Source: Acidimicrobiia bacterium (GTDB lineage: Bacteria > Actinomycetota > Acidimicrobiia > Acidimicrobiales > Aldehydirespiratoraceae). From it: DNA of 39,972 bases. A program made the position numbers and the translations under genes. Below are positions 23,056 to 30,479 of the stretch, piece after piece. The DNA lies in the NCBI GenBank assembly GCA_022820805.1, contig JAJEEV010000044.1:1-39972 (forward strand), given 5' to 3'. How positions within the stretch are numbered: position 1 is the stretch's first letter; the number at the start of each line of letters is the position of its first letter. The notes beneath the pieces were generated by a model. The model saw nothing but the letters and a program-made list of their open reading frames with translations. It ran no database searches and was not told where the DNA came from.

Positions 23056-24600
23056 ATGCGCAGCGGGCCCCGCAACCTCTTCCTGGCCGACAGCGGCAAC
23101 GCCATGGCCCACGGCCGCTGCGACCAGCAGGACAACACACCGGGACCGGGCCCCGAGGGACCGACGGAGGTTCTGGGCACCGACGACATCCAGTACGTGC
23201 CGCTGGGGCCGGGCCACTTCGGCGGCCTCATCTCGGGCCGCTACCCCGGCGGGCGCAGGGTGATCTGGTCCAACGGCCGCCAGGTGATCGCCAAGCTCGA
23301 CTACGACACCCTGGAGGTGCTGGCCACCCTTCCCACCGGCACCGAGCCCGTCTCCGAGCAGGCCGAGCTGGACGCTCTCGAAGCCGGCCTCGACGACCTC
23401 GACGGTGACGAGGCCGTCGCCCACGCCATCGACATCGCGCTCCGGTTCATGACCGGCCTCGACGGCGTGTACTCGCTGCTCGACTGCGACCACACCCTGT
23501 TCCTGGGCCGCAAGGACCATGCAGTGGCCTACGTCGAGACCGACCCGACCGATCCGGCCAGCCCCATCGTCGAACGGGATCGCTGGCACCGGCCCGACGG
23601 CGTCGACGGGTACTTCGTGGGGATCAACATCACCTTCGACGGCCGGCTGGTGATGACCACCGATCACGGGTGGGTGGTGTGCGTGGCCCGGGACTTCAGC
23701 CATTGCGACGCCATCCAGCTTCCCGGCGCCGACACCGACGCGGCCGAGCACTGCGCCGACCGGGCCGCCCGGTACGGCCACACCGGTTACGGCTGGGTGC
23801 GGACCAGCTCCTGCGTCGGCGACGACGGCGGGATCTACGTCAGCTCGGTCGACACCATCCACAAGGTGGTCTGGACCGGCGAGCGGCTGTCGCTCGATCC
23901 TGCCGACGGGGCCTGGTCGGCCCGGTACCGCAACGGCGGGGGCGACGGCTCCGGGACCACCCCGTCGCTCATGGGCTTCGGGCCCGACGAGGACCGCTTC
24001 GTGGTCATCGGCGACGGCGACGACGTGGTCAACATCACGCTGCTGTGGCGCGACGAGATACCCGAGGACTGGGAGCAGCTCCCCGACGCCCCGTCGCGGC
24101 GCATCGCCGGAATCGGACCGGCGCACATGGGCGATCCGGCCCGCGCCGAGATCAAGACCGAGCAGTCGATCACCGTGTCGGGCTACGGGGCCATGACGGT
24201 CGACAACGAGCCCGCCTCGCTGCCCGACGGCTGGCCGGCCACCCGGGCCCGCCTGTTCAGCTTCTTCCTGGGCCACAAGCCCGCCTACACGCCCTACGGT
24301 TTGCACAAGTACGAGTGGGACCCGGCCGAGCGCCGGCTCCGGCAGGCGTGGATCAACACCGAGGTGTCGTCGCCGAACTCGGTGCCGTTCGTGGCCGAGG
24401 GATCGGACCTGGTCTACACCTGCGGCACCCGCAACGGGCTCTGGACCATCGAGGCCCTCGACTGGACCACTGGCGAGAGCCGCTTCCACTACGTCGTGGG
24501 CGGGTCGCGCTTCAACACCCTCGGCGGCGGCGTGACCGTCGACGACGACGGCCGCCTGCTGTACGGCACCATCTTCGGAAAGACCCGCATCCTGCGCTGA
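23056..24600 (+). CDS. Unrecognised cytosolic protein, possibly beta-propeller
   Basis: 514 residues, no signal peptide or membrane segment visible. I do not recognise the family. Several segments look like propeller blades or PQQ-like strands: RRVIWSNGRQVIAKLDYDTL, DGRLVMTTDHGWVVCVARD, DGGIYVSSVDTIHKVVW, GLWTIEALDWTTGESRFHYV and DDGRLLYGTIFGKTRIL. An acidic stretch (about 103-130) precedes the third of the protein containing LDCDHTLFLGRKDHAVAYVE. ATG 23056 lies 5 bases after the LLM oxidoreductase stop, so it is probably the last gene of the 21096-24600 unit and converges on the toxin-like gene. Confidence 0.75.
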   Translation: MRSGPRNLFLADSGNAMAHGRCDQQDNTPGPGPEGPTEVLGTDDIQYVPLGPGHFGGLISGRYPGGRRVIWSNGRQVIAKLDYDTLEVLATLPTGTEPVSEQAELDALEAGLDDLDGDEAVAHAIDIALRFMTGLDGVYSLLDCDHTLFLGRKDHAVAYVETDPTDPASPIVERDRWHRPDGVDGYFVGINITFDGRLVMTTDHGWVVCVARDFSHCDAIQLPGADTDAAEHCADRAARYGHTGYGWVRTSSCVGDDGGIYVSSVDTIHKVVWTGERLSLDPADGAWSARYRNGGGDGSGTTPSLMGFGPDEDRFVVIGDGDDVVNITLLWRDEIPEDWEQLPDAPSRRIAGIGPAHMGDPARAEIKTEQSITVSGYGAMTVDNEPASLPDGWPATRARLFSFFLGHKPAYTPYGLHKYEWDPAERRLRQAWINTEVSSPNSVPFVAEGSDLVYTCGTRNGLWTIEALDWTTGESRFHYVVGGSRFNTLGGGVTVDDDGRLLYGTIFGKTRILR

Positions 24601-24628
24601 CGGTTCCGCACCGCAGTTGCGGGGCGGG

Positions 24629-25948
24629 TCAGCCCGGGCGCATGCTGCGGAAGATGGCCTCGTAACCGTGATGCTCGGCGATGCGGCGGGCAATCACCGT
24701 GTTGGTCTCCGACACCCATCGCCGTGAACCCGCGCCGAGCCGGTTGTCGAGTGACTCCTCGAGCCGGTCGGTGAGGAGCGCCCTGAGACGCGGGTCCAGG
24801 TCCTCGCCGAGCAGGTCCTCGAACCGCGGCCCAATCACGTCGTCGACGACGTAGTCGATGGACTCGTCGATGTCGAGATCGCCGTCGAGCGCCCCCACGG
24901 CCCGCTTCGTGCCCTCGTACGCGGCGTAGTTGGCCGCGGTGCCCTTCACGGCCAGCTGCCCGGCCGCCTGGGTGGCGGCCCGGGTGCCGCCCGTGCGGAG
25001 CGCGCTCGCCACCGTGTCGACGACCTTCATCGCGCCCCGCACACCCGACGACGAGAGTCCGGGCAGCGGGATCAGCCCCAGGGCGAAGAGCGACGCGGTC
25101 GCGTAGTCGCGATGGACCACGTAGTAGAGCGCCTTCGCGCCGTCGAGGATGTCGCCGATCACGGGCACGAACGACAGGACGCCGAGAGCGGTCCCGAGGC
25201 CGACACCGCCGCCGCTGTGGTGGGCGCGGTCGTCGAGGACTTGCCTGACCGCCCTGGCCTCGTCTGCAGAAAGGCTGTAGTCGTTGAGAAAGGCCTCGAA
25301 ATCGCGCCGGCTCATGGAGCCGTCGGGTGCGTCCCCGCCGGCTGCGTCGATCGTCGCGAGGTGGGGCAGCAGAGCCGACCAGGCCGCGGTCTTGTCCAGG
25401 AAGGCGTCGATGTCGTCGCGGCTCATCAGCCCGTCGCGGTCCTCGGGATCGAACGCGAACTCGCCCTCGCGGGCCCGGTCGAGGTAGTCGTCGTTGTGCT
25501 TGGCCGTCTCGACCTGATCGAAGAAGTGGTCGTGGTCGAGCAGCCAGGCTGCGGCGTCAGCGGTCTCGGAGTCCGAGGAGTGAACCGCCCATCGCAGGTC
25601 GCGGCGCGACAGCAGCCCGTCGCCCCGGTCCGGGTCGCCCCGGGACTCGATGATCGCGAAATTCGCCCGGATGCGCTCCAGCGCAGCGAGGCCCTCGTTC
25701 ATTTCCGACCCGCCGGCGAGCACTATCCGGGTTCGCTCCTGGAGGTCCAGCGCGCTGGACCGCAACTCGCCGGCCACGCGGCGGACGCCGGTCGGGACGT
25801 CGGGCATGGGGCCGCCCAGCAGCGACGAGGCCTCCGACAGCGGACCCGCCAGCGCTTGAGCGTCCCAATCCAGGTCGTGGGCCGCTGCCTCCATCCGCTG
25901 GCGCAGCTCGATCGCCCGCATGGTGTCAAGAGCCATCAGATCAGACAT
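24629..25948 (-). CDS. Multidomain protein resembling a secreted polymorphic toxin, with Ca-binding-like repeats
   Basis: 439 residues, family not recognised with certainty. Residues ~8-80 are helical, in the style of WXG/ESX N-termini (RAIELRQRMEAAAHDLDW ... ELRSSALDLQERTRIVL), without a clear WXG. Three EF-hand-like repeats follow: DPDRGDGLLSRRDL (105-118), DPEDRDGLMSRDDI (167-180) and DAPDGSMSRRDFEAFL (206-221). Residues ~247-297 are hydrophobic (GVLSFVPVIGDILDGAKALYY, DYATASLFALGLIPLPG) and resemble pre-toxin segments of polymorphic toxins. The C-terminal ~140 residues have no motif I know. Flanking DNA (25940-25985) is AT-rich. ATG 25948 chosen; TTG 25954 and ATG 25936 are possible. No immunity gene is adjacent. 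Confidence 0.7.
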   Translation of the reverse strand: MSDLMALDTMRAIELRQRMEAAAHDLDWDAQALAGPLSEASSLLGGPMPDVPTGVRRVAGELRSSALDLQERTRIVLAGGSEMNEGLAALERIRANFAIIESRGDPDRGDGLLSRRDLRWAVHSSDSETADAAAWLLDHDHFFDQVETAKHNDDYLDRAREGEFAFDPEDRDGLMSRDDIDAFLDKTAAWSALLPHLATIDAAGGDAPDGSMSRRDFEAFLNDYSLSADEARAVRQVLDDRAHHSGGGVGLGTALGVLSFVPVIGDILDGAKALYYVVHRDYATASLFALGLIPLPGLSSSGVRGAMKVVDTVASALRTGGTRAATQAAGQLAVKGTAANYAAYEGTKRAVGALDGDLDIDESIDYVVDDVIGPRFEDLLGEDLDPRLRALLTDRLEESLDNRLGAGSRRWVSETNTVIARRIAEHHGYEAIFRSMRPG

Positions 25949-26032
25949 GAACAATCATGAAAACATATGTGAAATGAATTCGCAACCTCTCGGGATGGAT
26001 AATCCGGCTCAACCCGAGGCAGGCTGGGCGGT

Positions 26033-26578
26033 GTGAGCACCGCTCAGCTGTCCGGATTCTTCGCAGTCCTGTCGCTGGGATCGCTGGCGATCGGCGTCCT
26101 GAGCGTCGCGGGAGCGCTGGTGCCGGGAGCATCGGCCCGCGTCCTGCAGCTGCGGCCCATGTTGCTGCCGCTGGCCCTGGCGATCGCCGCGGTGGCTACC
26201 GCCGGGAGCCTCTACTACTCGGAGGTCGCCGGATACCCGCCCTGCGAGATGTGCTGGTACCAGCGGATCTGCATGTACGGCCTGGTGCCGGTGTTGGCGG
26301 TGGCGCTGGCCCGGCGCGACCGGTGGGGCGGCTGGTACGCCTTGCCGCTGGCGGTGGCCGGGCTGGGTCTGTCCGTGTACCACTACCAACTCCAGTTGCT
26401 GCCGGACCAGGGCTCGACCTGCGACGTGGCCGCCCCGTGCACCTACCAGTGGGTGGACACCTTCGGATTCGTGTCGATCCCGTTCATGGCCGGCTGCGGC
26501 TTCATCGGGGTCGCAGGCTTGGCCGTGCTTTCGATACGGTCGGGTCGGCACGAACCCGCCGACGGCCTCCAGGAGTAG
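26033..26578 (+). CDS. DsbB-family disulfide bond formation membrane protein
   Basis: Passes electrons from a periplasmic thiol oxidase to quinone. 181 residues with four or five hydrophobic segments (about 8-30, 43-60, 79-94, 102-117, 146-166). The redox pairs are Cys71/Cys74 in PPCEMCWYQR and Cys130/Cys136 in STCDVAAPC; the CWYQRICMY block is diagnostic of DsbB. GTG 26033 is the start, and no strong Shine-Dalgarno sequence is seen. The thioredoxin-like gene follows 6 bases downstream and is the likely partner. Many actinobacteria use VKOR instead of DsbB. Confidence 0.92.
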   Translation: MSTAQLSGFFAVLSLGSLAIGVLSVAGALVPGASARVLQLRPMLLPLALAIAAVATAGSLYYSEVAGYPPCEMCWYQRICMYGLVPVLAVALARRDRWGGWYALPLAVAGLGLSVYHYQLQLLPDQGSTCDVAAPCTYQWVDTFGFVSIPFMAGCGFIGVAGLAVLSIRSGRHEPADGLQE

Positions 26579-26584
26579 GCATCC

Positions 26585-27280
26585 ATGAGCAACCGGCCCA
26601 ACGTCCAGAAGTCCCGCAGCGGCTCGCGGCCCGCCGGCGGCCAGACCGACGGCGGCAACCCCCTGATGAAGTGGCTGATCATCGGCGTGGTGGTGCTCGT
26701 CGTGGTGGCGGTGGGCGTGGCCTACCTCGCCGGCACAGACGCCGAGCAGCGGGCCCAGGACTCTGCCGATAACCAGGTCGCCGACGTCAACATCGAGGGC
26801 GCGGCCCTGCCGACCTTCGACGGCCGGGAGCCCGACCCGGCCATGGAGACGCGGGCCCCGGCCTTCGCGGCCAGCACCTTCGACGGCGTCGAGGTGAGCG
26901 TCCTGCCCGGAGACGGCACCGCGAAGGTGATCGGATTCTTCGCTCACTGGTGCCCGCACTGCCAGCGGGAACTGCCCCGCCTGGCCAACTGGCTGGCCGC
27001 CAACGAGTTGCCCGCCGGAGTGGAGGTGATCGCGGTCAGCACCGCGGTCGACTCGGGTCGGGGCAACTACCCGCCGTCGGCGTGGTTCGAGGAGGAGCAG
27101 TGGCCCGCGGTGGTCGTCCGCGACTCCGAGAGCAGCGAGATCGGCGATGCCTACGGGCTGAGCGGATTCCCCTACACCGTGGCCGTCGATGCCGACGGCC
27201 TGGTCGTGGCCCGGGTCAGCGGCGAGCTGACCGATGAGCTCTGGGAGTTCCTGCTGCGCACCGTCGCCCCGGCCGGCTGA
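26585..27280 (+). CDS. Membrane-anchored TlpA-like thioredoxin-fold protein
   Basis: 231 residues: a basic cytoplasmic tail, one TM helix (~30-49, LIIGVVVLVVVAVGVAYLAG), a linker, then a thioredoxin domain outside the membrane. The redox site is Cys123/Cys126 in AHWCPHCQREL and the cis-Pro loop is LSGFPYTVAVD. CPHC is the DsbA-type dipeptide, and with DsbB next door an oxidising role in protein folding is more likely than a reductive one. ATG 26585 is preceded by CAGGAG within the end of dsbB. The pair looks like a two-gene operon. Confidence 0.9.
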   Translation: MSNRPNVQKSRSGSRPAGGQTDGGNPLMKWLIIGVVVLVVVAVGVAYLAGTDAEQRAQDSADNQVADVNIEGAALPTFDGREPDPAMETRAPAFAASTFDGVEVSVLPGDGTAKVIGFFAHWCPHCQRELPRLANWLAANELPAGVEVIAVSTAVDSGRGNYPPSAWFEEEQWPAVVVRDSESSEIGDAYGLSGFPYTVAVDADGLVVARVSGELTDELWEFLLRTVAPAG

Positions 27281-27318
27281 GACGGAGGGGGACCATCCAG
27301 CCGCAGCGGTCCCCGTCG

Positions 27319-27324
27319 TAGGCT
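27319..27324 (+). promoter_or_regulatory. Putative leaderless-type -10 box (TAGGCT)
   Basis: TAGGCT ends 6 bases before GTG 27331. GGAGG also lies between the box and the start codon, so a short leader cannot be excluded. Confidence 0.4.
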
Positions 27325-27330
27325 GGAGGC

Positions 27331-28509
27331 GTGACCGGCGAGCGCCTCGAGTACCTGTGCGACCGCTTGCAGGAGTTCGGCGGGGCGTCGGTCTTCGCGG
27401 AGATGTCGGCGCTGGCGTTGCAGTCCGGCGCCATCAACCTGGGCCAGGGCTTCCCCGACACCAACGGCCCGGCCGCGGTGGCCGAAGCCGCCGTCGAGGC
27501 CATCCGCGGCGACTTCAACCAGTACCCGCCCGGGATCGGCTACCCGGTGCTGCGCCAGGCGGTGGCCGAGCACCAGAGGCGGTTCTGGGACCTCGAGTTC
27601 GACCCGGACGCCGAGGTGCTGATCACCGCAGGGGCCACCGAGGCCATCACCGCCGCGATCCTGGCCCTGTGCGGGCCGGGAGACGAGGTGGTGACCTTCG
27701 AGCCCTACTTCGACATCTACCCGGCCGACATCTCCATGGCCGGCGCGCGGAGGCGGCTGGTGCAGTTGCGCCCGCCCGCCTACACCTTCGACCCCGACGA
27801 GCTGGCCGCCGCCTTCGGGCCCCGCACCCGGGTGCTGCTGCTCAACTCTCCCCACAACCCCACCGGCAAGGTCTTCAGCGTCGAGGAACTCGACGTCATC
27901 GCCCGGCTGTGCGTGGAGCACGACGTGATCGCGGTCACCGACGAGGTGTACGAGCATCTGATCTTCGATCAGAACGTCCATGTGCCTCTGGCCACCCGCC
28001 CGGGCATGGCCGACCGCACCGTCACCATCTCCTCGGGAGGCAAGACCCTGTCGTTCACCGGCTGGAAGATCGGCTGGGTGTGTGCCCGAGGTGAGCTGGT
28101 GCGGGCCGTGCAGGCGGCCAAGCAGCTGCTCACCTACGTCAGCGGAGGGCCGTTCCAGCCCGCGGTGGCTGTCGGGCTGCGCCTCGGCGACGAGTTCTTC
28201 ACCGAGCTGGTCGCCGACCTCCAGGCCCGGCGCGACCTGCTGTGCGCCGGACTGTCCGCGGCGGGCTTCGAGCCGGTCGTGCCCCAGGGCACCTACTACA
28301 TCACGGCCGACATCCGTCCCCTGGGCGCTTCCGACGGCTTGGAGTTCTGCCGGGCCCTGCCCGAGATGTGCGGGGTGGTGGCCGTCCCGGTGCAGGTGCT
28401 GTGCGACGACAAGGACATGGGCGCGCCCTTCGTGCGCTTCGCGGCGTGCAAGCGCCCCGAAGTGCTCGAGCAGGCCGTCGAGCGCCTCGCCACCCTGGCC
28501 TCGCGCTGA
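27331..28509 (+). CDS. Class I/II PLP-dependent aminotransferase (methionine/kynurenine aminotransferase or DapC-like)
   Basis: A fold-type-I transaminase of 392 residues. INLGQGFPDTNGP, FNQYPPGIGYPVLRQAVAEH, ITAGATEAITAAI, FEPYFDIYPADI, LLNSPHNPTGKVF (the Asn contacting PLP), VTDEVYEHL (Asp and Tyr to PLP), SSGGKTLSFTGWKIGW with Schiff-base Lys238, and the C-terminal Arg in FVRFAACK. This pattern is shared by YbdL-type methionine aminotransferases, kynurenine aminotransferases and actinobacterial N-succinyldiaminopimelate aminotransferase DapC, so the substrate stays open. GTG 27331 is the start. Confidence 0.93.
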   Translation: MTGERLEYLCDRLQEFGGASVFAEMSALALQSGAINLGQGFPDTNGPAAVAEAAVEAIRGDFNQYPPGIGYPVLRQAVAEHQRRFWDLEFDPDAEVLITAGATEAITAAILALCGPGDEVVTFEPYFDIYPADISMAGARRRLVQLRPPAYTFDPDELAAAFGPRTRVLLLNSPHNPTGKVFSVEELDVIARLCVEHDVIAVTDEVYEHLIFDQNVHVPLATRPGMADRTVTISSGGKTLSFTGWKIGWVCARGELVRAVQAAKQLLTYVSGGPFQPAVAVGLRLGDEFFTELVADLQARRDLLCAGLSAAGFEPVVPQGTYYITADIRPLGASDGLEFCRALPEMCGVVAVPVQVLCDDKDMGAPFVRFAACKRPEVLEQAVERLATLASR

Positions 28510-28521
28510 CAAGCCCGGATA

Positions 28522-28538
28522 CGGCGTGCGACGCGCCG
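28522..28538. terminator. GC-rich hairpin between convergent genes
   Basis: CGGCG-TGCGACG-CGCCG lies 12 bases after the aminotransferase stop and 22 bases from the stop of the convergent ligase. There is no T-run, so an intrinsic terminator is only a possibility. Confidence 0.25.
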
Positions 28539-28559
28539 GTCGTGAAAGGGCCCGTGGCG

Positions 28560-30293
28560 CTACACGCCTGGGGCGAAGCCGTCGCGCAGCTCGCGCTTGA
28601 GGAACTTGCCGTTGGCGTTCCGGGGCAGGGGCTCGGCCAGGAACATGACGTGGCGGGGATGCTTGAATCGGGCCAGCCGGCCTTCGAGGTGATCGGCCAG
28701 CCCGGCCTCGTCCAGCTCGGCTCCGGGTACCAGCACCACCGCAGCCGCCACCTCCTCGCCGAGGCGCTCGTCGGGCACGCCGAACACCGCGACCTCGGCG
28801 ACCTCGTCCAGTTCGTAGATGGCCGCCTCGACTTCGGAGCAGTGGATGTTCTCCCCGCCGCGGATCACCACGTCCTTGATGCGGTCGGCGATGCGGACCC
28901 AGCCGTCGTCGTCGATCACAGCCACATCCCCGGTGCGGAACCAGCCGTCGACGATCGCTTCGGCAGTGGCCTCGGGCTGGTTCAGGTAGCCCTTCATCAC
29001 GTTGGGGCCTCGCAGCAGCAGCTCGCCCCGCTGGCCGGGATCGAGCGTCGAGCCCTCGTCATCCACGACCCGGGCCTCCATGCAGGGCACCAGCGGCCCC
29101 ACCGACGACGGCCTGGCCAGATAGAACTCGTTGCTGATGGCAGTGGCGACGCCGGCGGTCTCTGTCAGCCCGTAGCCGACGCCGGGGCGACCCTCGGACA
29201 GCCCGTCGTCGATCCGGCGGACCAGGTCGGTGGGGATGGCCGCGCCGCCGCCGCCCATCGAGCGCAGCGACGACGTGTCGGTGCTCTGCCAGTCGGGATG
29301 CTGCAACAGCTCCCGCGACATGCTGGGCACGCCGGTGAAGACGGTGACGCCCTCGGCCTCGATCAGCCTGAGCGCAGTGGACGGATCCCAGCGGTACATC
29401 AGCGCGAGACAGCCGCCGGCGATCGTGACCGTGTGCATCACGCAGTTGCATCCGGTCACGTGGAACAGGGGCACGGGCAGCAGGGCGGTCACATCAGCGG
29501 CCGGTGGAGTGGGCCCGTCGCCGCCTCCGGCCCGGGCCGCCCGGCGGGCGCGGGCTGCGTCCCCGCAGGCGGCCGTGAAGATCATGTTCATCAGGTTGTG
29601 GGCCACGGCGCGGTGGGTGAGCTGGGCGCCCTTGGGGAACCCGGTGGTTCCCGACGTGTAGAAGATCAGAGCGTCGTCATCGGGATCGATGTCCACCTCG
29701 GGGAGCGAGTCCGGCGCGGTCGAGGGATCCGCGACCGCGGCCCACCGCCTCGCCGACTCCGGGATGTCGCCGTCGTGACGGGCAACCACCAGCGGCACGT
29801 TCCCTTGGGCCGGTCCCAGCCTGTCCAGGCGCTCGCCGTCGACGATCAGGACGGCCGGCTCGGAGTCCTCGAGCGCGAACTCCATCTCCGGTCTCGTCCA
29901 CCAGGAGTTCATGCCCACCACGGCGGCGCCCGCCGCGATGGCCGCCCAGTGCGACAGGACCCACTCCGGGTAGTTCCGCATCGACAGCGCCACTCGTGTG
30001 CCCGGCCCGACGCCATAGAGGGTGCGGAGGCTGTGGGCCAGGGCCCGGACCCGGGCGTGGGCGTCGGCGTAGCTGTAGCGCTCGTCGCCGTACACCAGAT
30101 AGTCCTTGTCGCCGTGGGCCGCTGACATGGCCCAGACGGCCCGCATGTCCGGTATCGCACTGTCGTACACCCGCACAGGCACGCCGCTGACCTCCTGCAC
30201 GGTCCAACCGAACGGTGCGCCGGGCCCGGTCAGCGACGCGAGGGCTGCGTTGAAGTCCTCGACGAGTTCCGCCGGGGTCGGTTCGTCTGTCAC
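28560..30293 (-). CDS. AMP-forming fatty-acid/aryl acyl-CoA ligase
   Basis: 577 residues. YGDERYSYADAHARVRALA and VALSMRNYPEWVLSHWA open the adenylation fold; the P-loop is FYTSGTTGFPKGAQLTHRA, then LFHVTGCN, GGGGAAIPTDLV, the A5-type GYGLTETAGVAT, WFRTGDVAVIDDDGWVRIADR, and the C-terminal KDVVIRGGENIHCSEVEAAI with catalytic Lys in PRNANGKFLKREL. It resembles actinobacterial FadD-type ligases; the acyl group is not deducible. The open frame runs on to 30926, but that stretch includes the 30303-30447 repeat and is antisense to psuG. GTG 30293 is the start, with TAGGAT 7 bases upstream. Confidence 0.92.
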   Translation of the reverse strand: MTDEPTPAELVEDFNAALASLTGPGAPFGWTVQEVSGVPVRVYDSAIPDMRAVWAMSAAHGDKDYLVYGDERYSYADAHARVRALAHSLRTLYGVGPGTRVALSMRNYPEWVLSHWAAIAAGAAVVGMNSWWTRPEMEFALEDSEPAVLIVDGERLDRLGPAQGNVPLVVARHDGDIPESARRWAAVADPSTAPDSLPEVDIDPDDDALIFYTSGTTGFPKGAQLTHRAVAHNLMNMIFTAACGDAARARRAARAGGGDGPTPPAADVTALLPVPLFHVTGCNCVMHTVTIAGGCLALMYRWDPSTALRLIEAEGVTVFTGVPSMSRELLQHPDWQSTDTSSLRSMGGGGAAIPTDLVRRIDDGLSEGRPGVGYGLTETAGVATAISNEFYLARPSSVGPLVPCMEARVVDDEGSTLDPGQRGELLLRGPNVMKGYLNQPEATAEAIVDGWFRTGDVAVIDDDGWVRIADRIKDVVIRGGENIHCSEVEAAIYELDEVAEVAVFGVPDERLGEEVAAAVVLVPGAELDEAGLADHLEGRLARFKHPRHVMFLAEPLPRNANGKFLKRELRDGFAPGV

Positions 30294-30300
30294 GGGCCCG

Positions 30301-30306
30301 ATCCTA
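30301..30306 (-). promoter_or_regulatory. Putative leaderless-type -10 box (TAGGAT) at the repeat end
   Basis: TAGGAT on the minus strand, 7 bases before GTG 30293. The box is made in part by the outer end of the inverted-end repeat (30303-30447). Confidence 0.45.
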
Positions 30307-30447
30307 AGAGGCCGAGCGGATAGGCGAGCGAACGCGGCCCATACGGCGCGAGGCCGTGGCCCGAGCGGCCCGTGAGCGCAGCGAACAAGAGCGGGAATGA
30401 CACCGCTGAGACGCGACAGGCTTTCGCCTATCCGCTTGGCCCCTAGG
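30303..30447. repeat. MITE-like repeat with ~24-base inverted ends, copy 2 of the dispersed repeat
   Basis: Left end 30303-30327 and right end 30424-30447 are inverted copies; the inner 12 bases (GCGGATAGGCGA) are identical and the outer part differs by two substitutions and one indel. Inside, 30307-30399 is collinear with 12848-12940 in opposite orientation: one mismatch in 52 and one in 24, around an unrelated 17-base centre (30331-30347). It fills most of the intergenic space between the acyl-CoA ligase and psuG. No coding potential. Confidence 0.85.
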
Positions 30448-30467
30448 ACGACCGCCCGATCTGGCCC

Positions 30468-30473
30468 TACTCT
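30468..30473 (+). promoter_or_regulatory. Putative leaderless-type -10 box (TACTCT) of psuG
   Basis: TACTCT ends 6 bases before GTG 30480. A -35 at normal spacing would fall at the outer edge of the 30303-30447 repeat, but no consensus is visible. Confidence 0.4.
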
Positions 30474-30479
30474 CAGAGG

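Noticed and set aside
24606..24622. A CCGCA/TGCGG inverted repeat between convergent genes as a terminator
   Set aside because: Only 5-base arms, overlapping alternatives and no T-run; too weak to list.
22276..24693. An 805-codon minus-strand frame opposite the LLM oxidoreductase and propeller-like genes
   Set aside because: Shadow frame produced by third-position GC bias; no motif and contradicted by the clear proteins on the plus strand.
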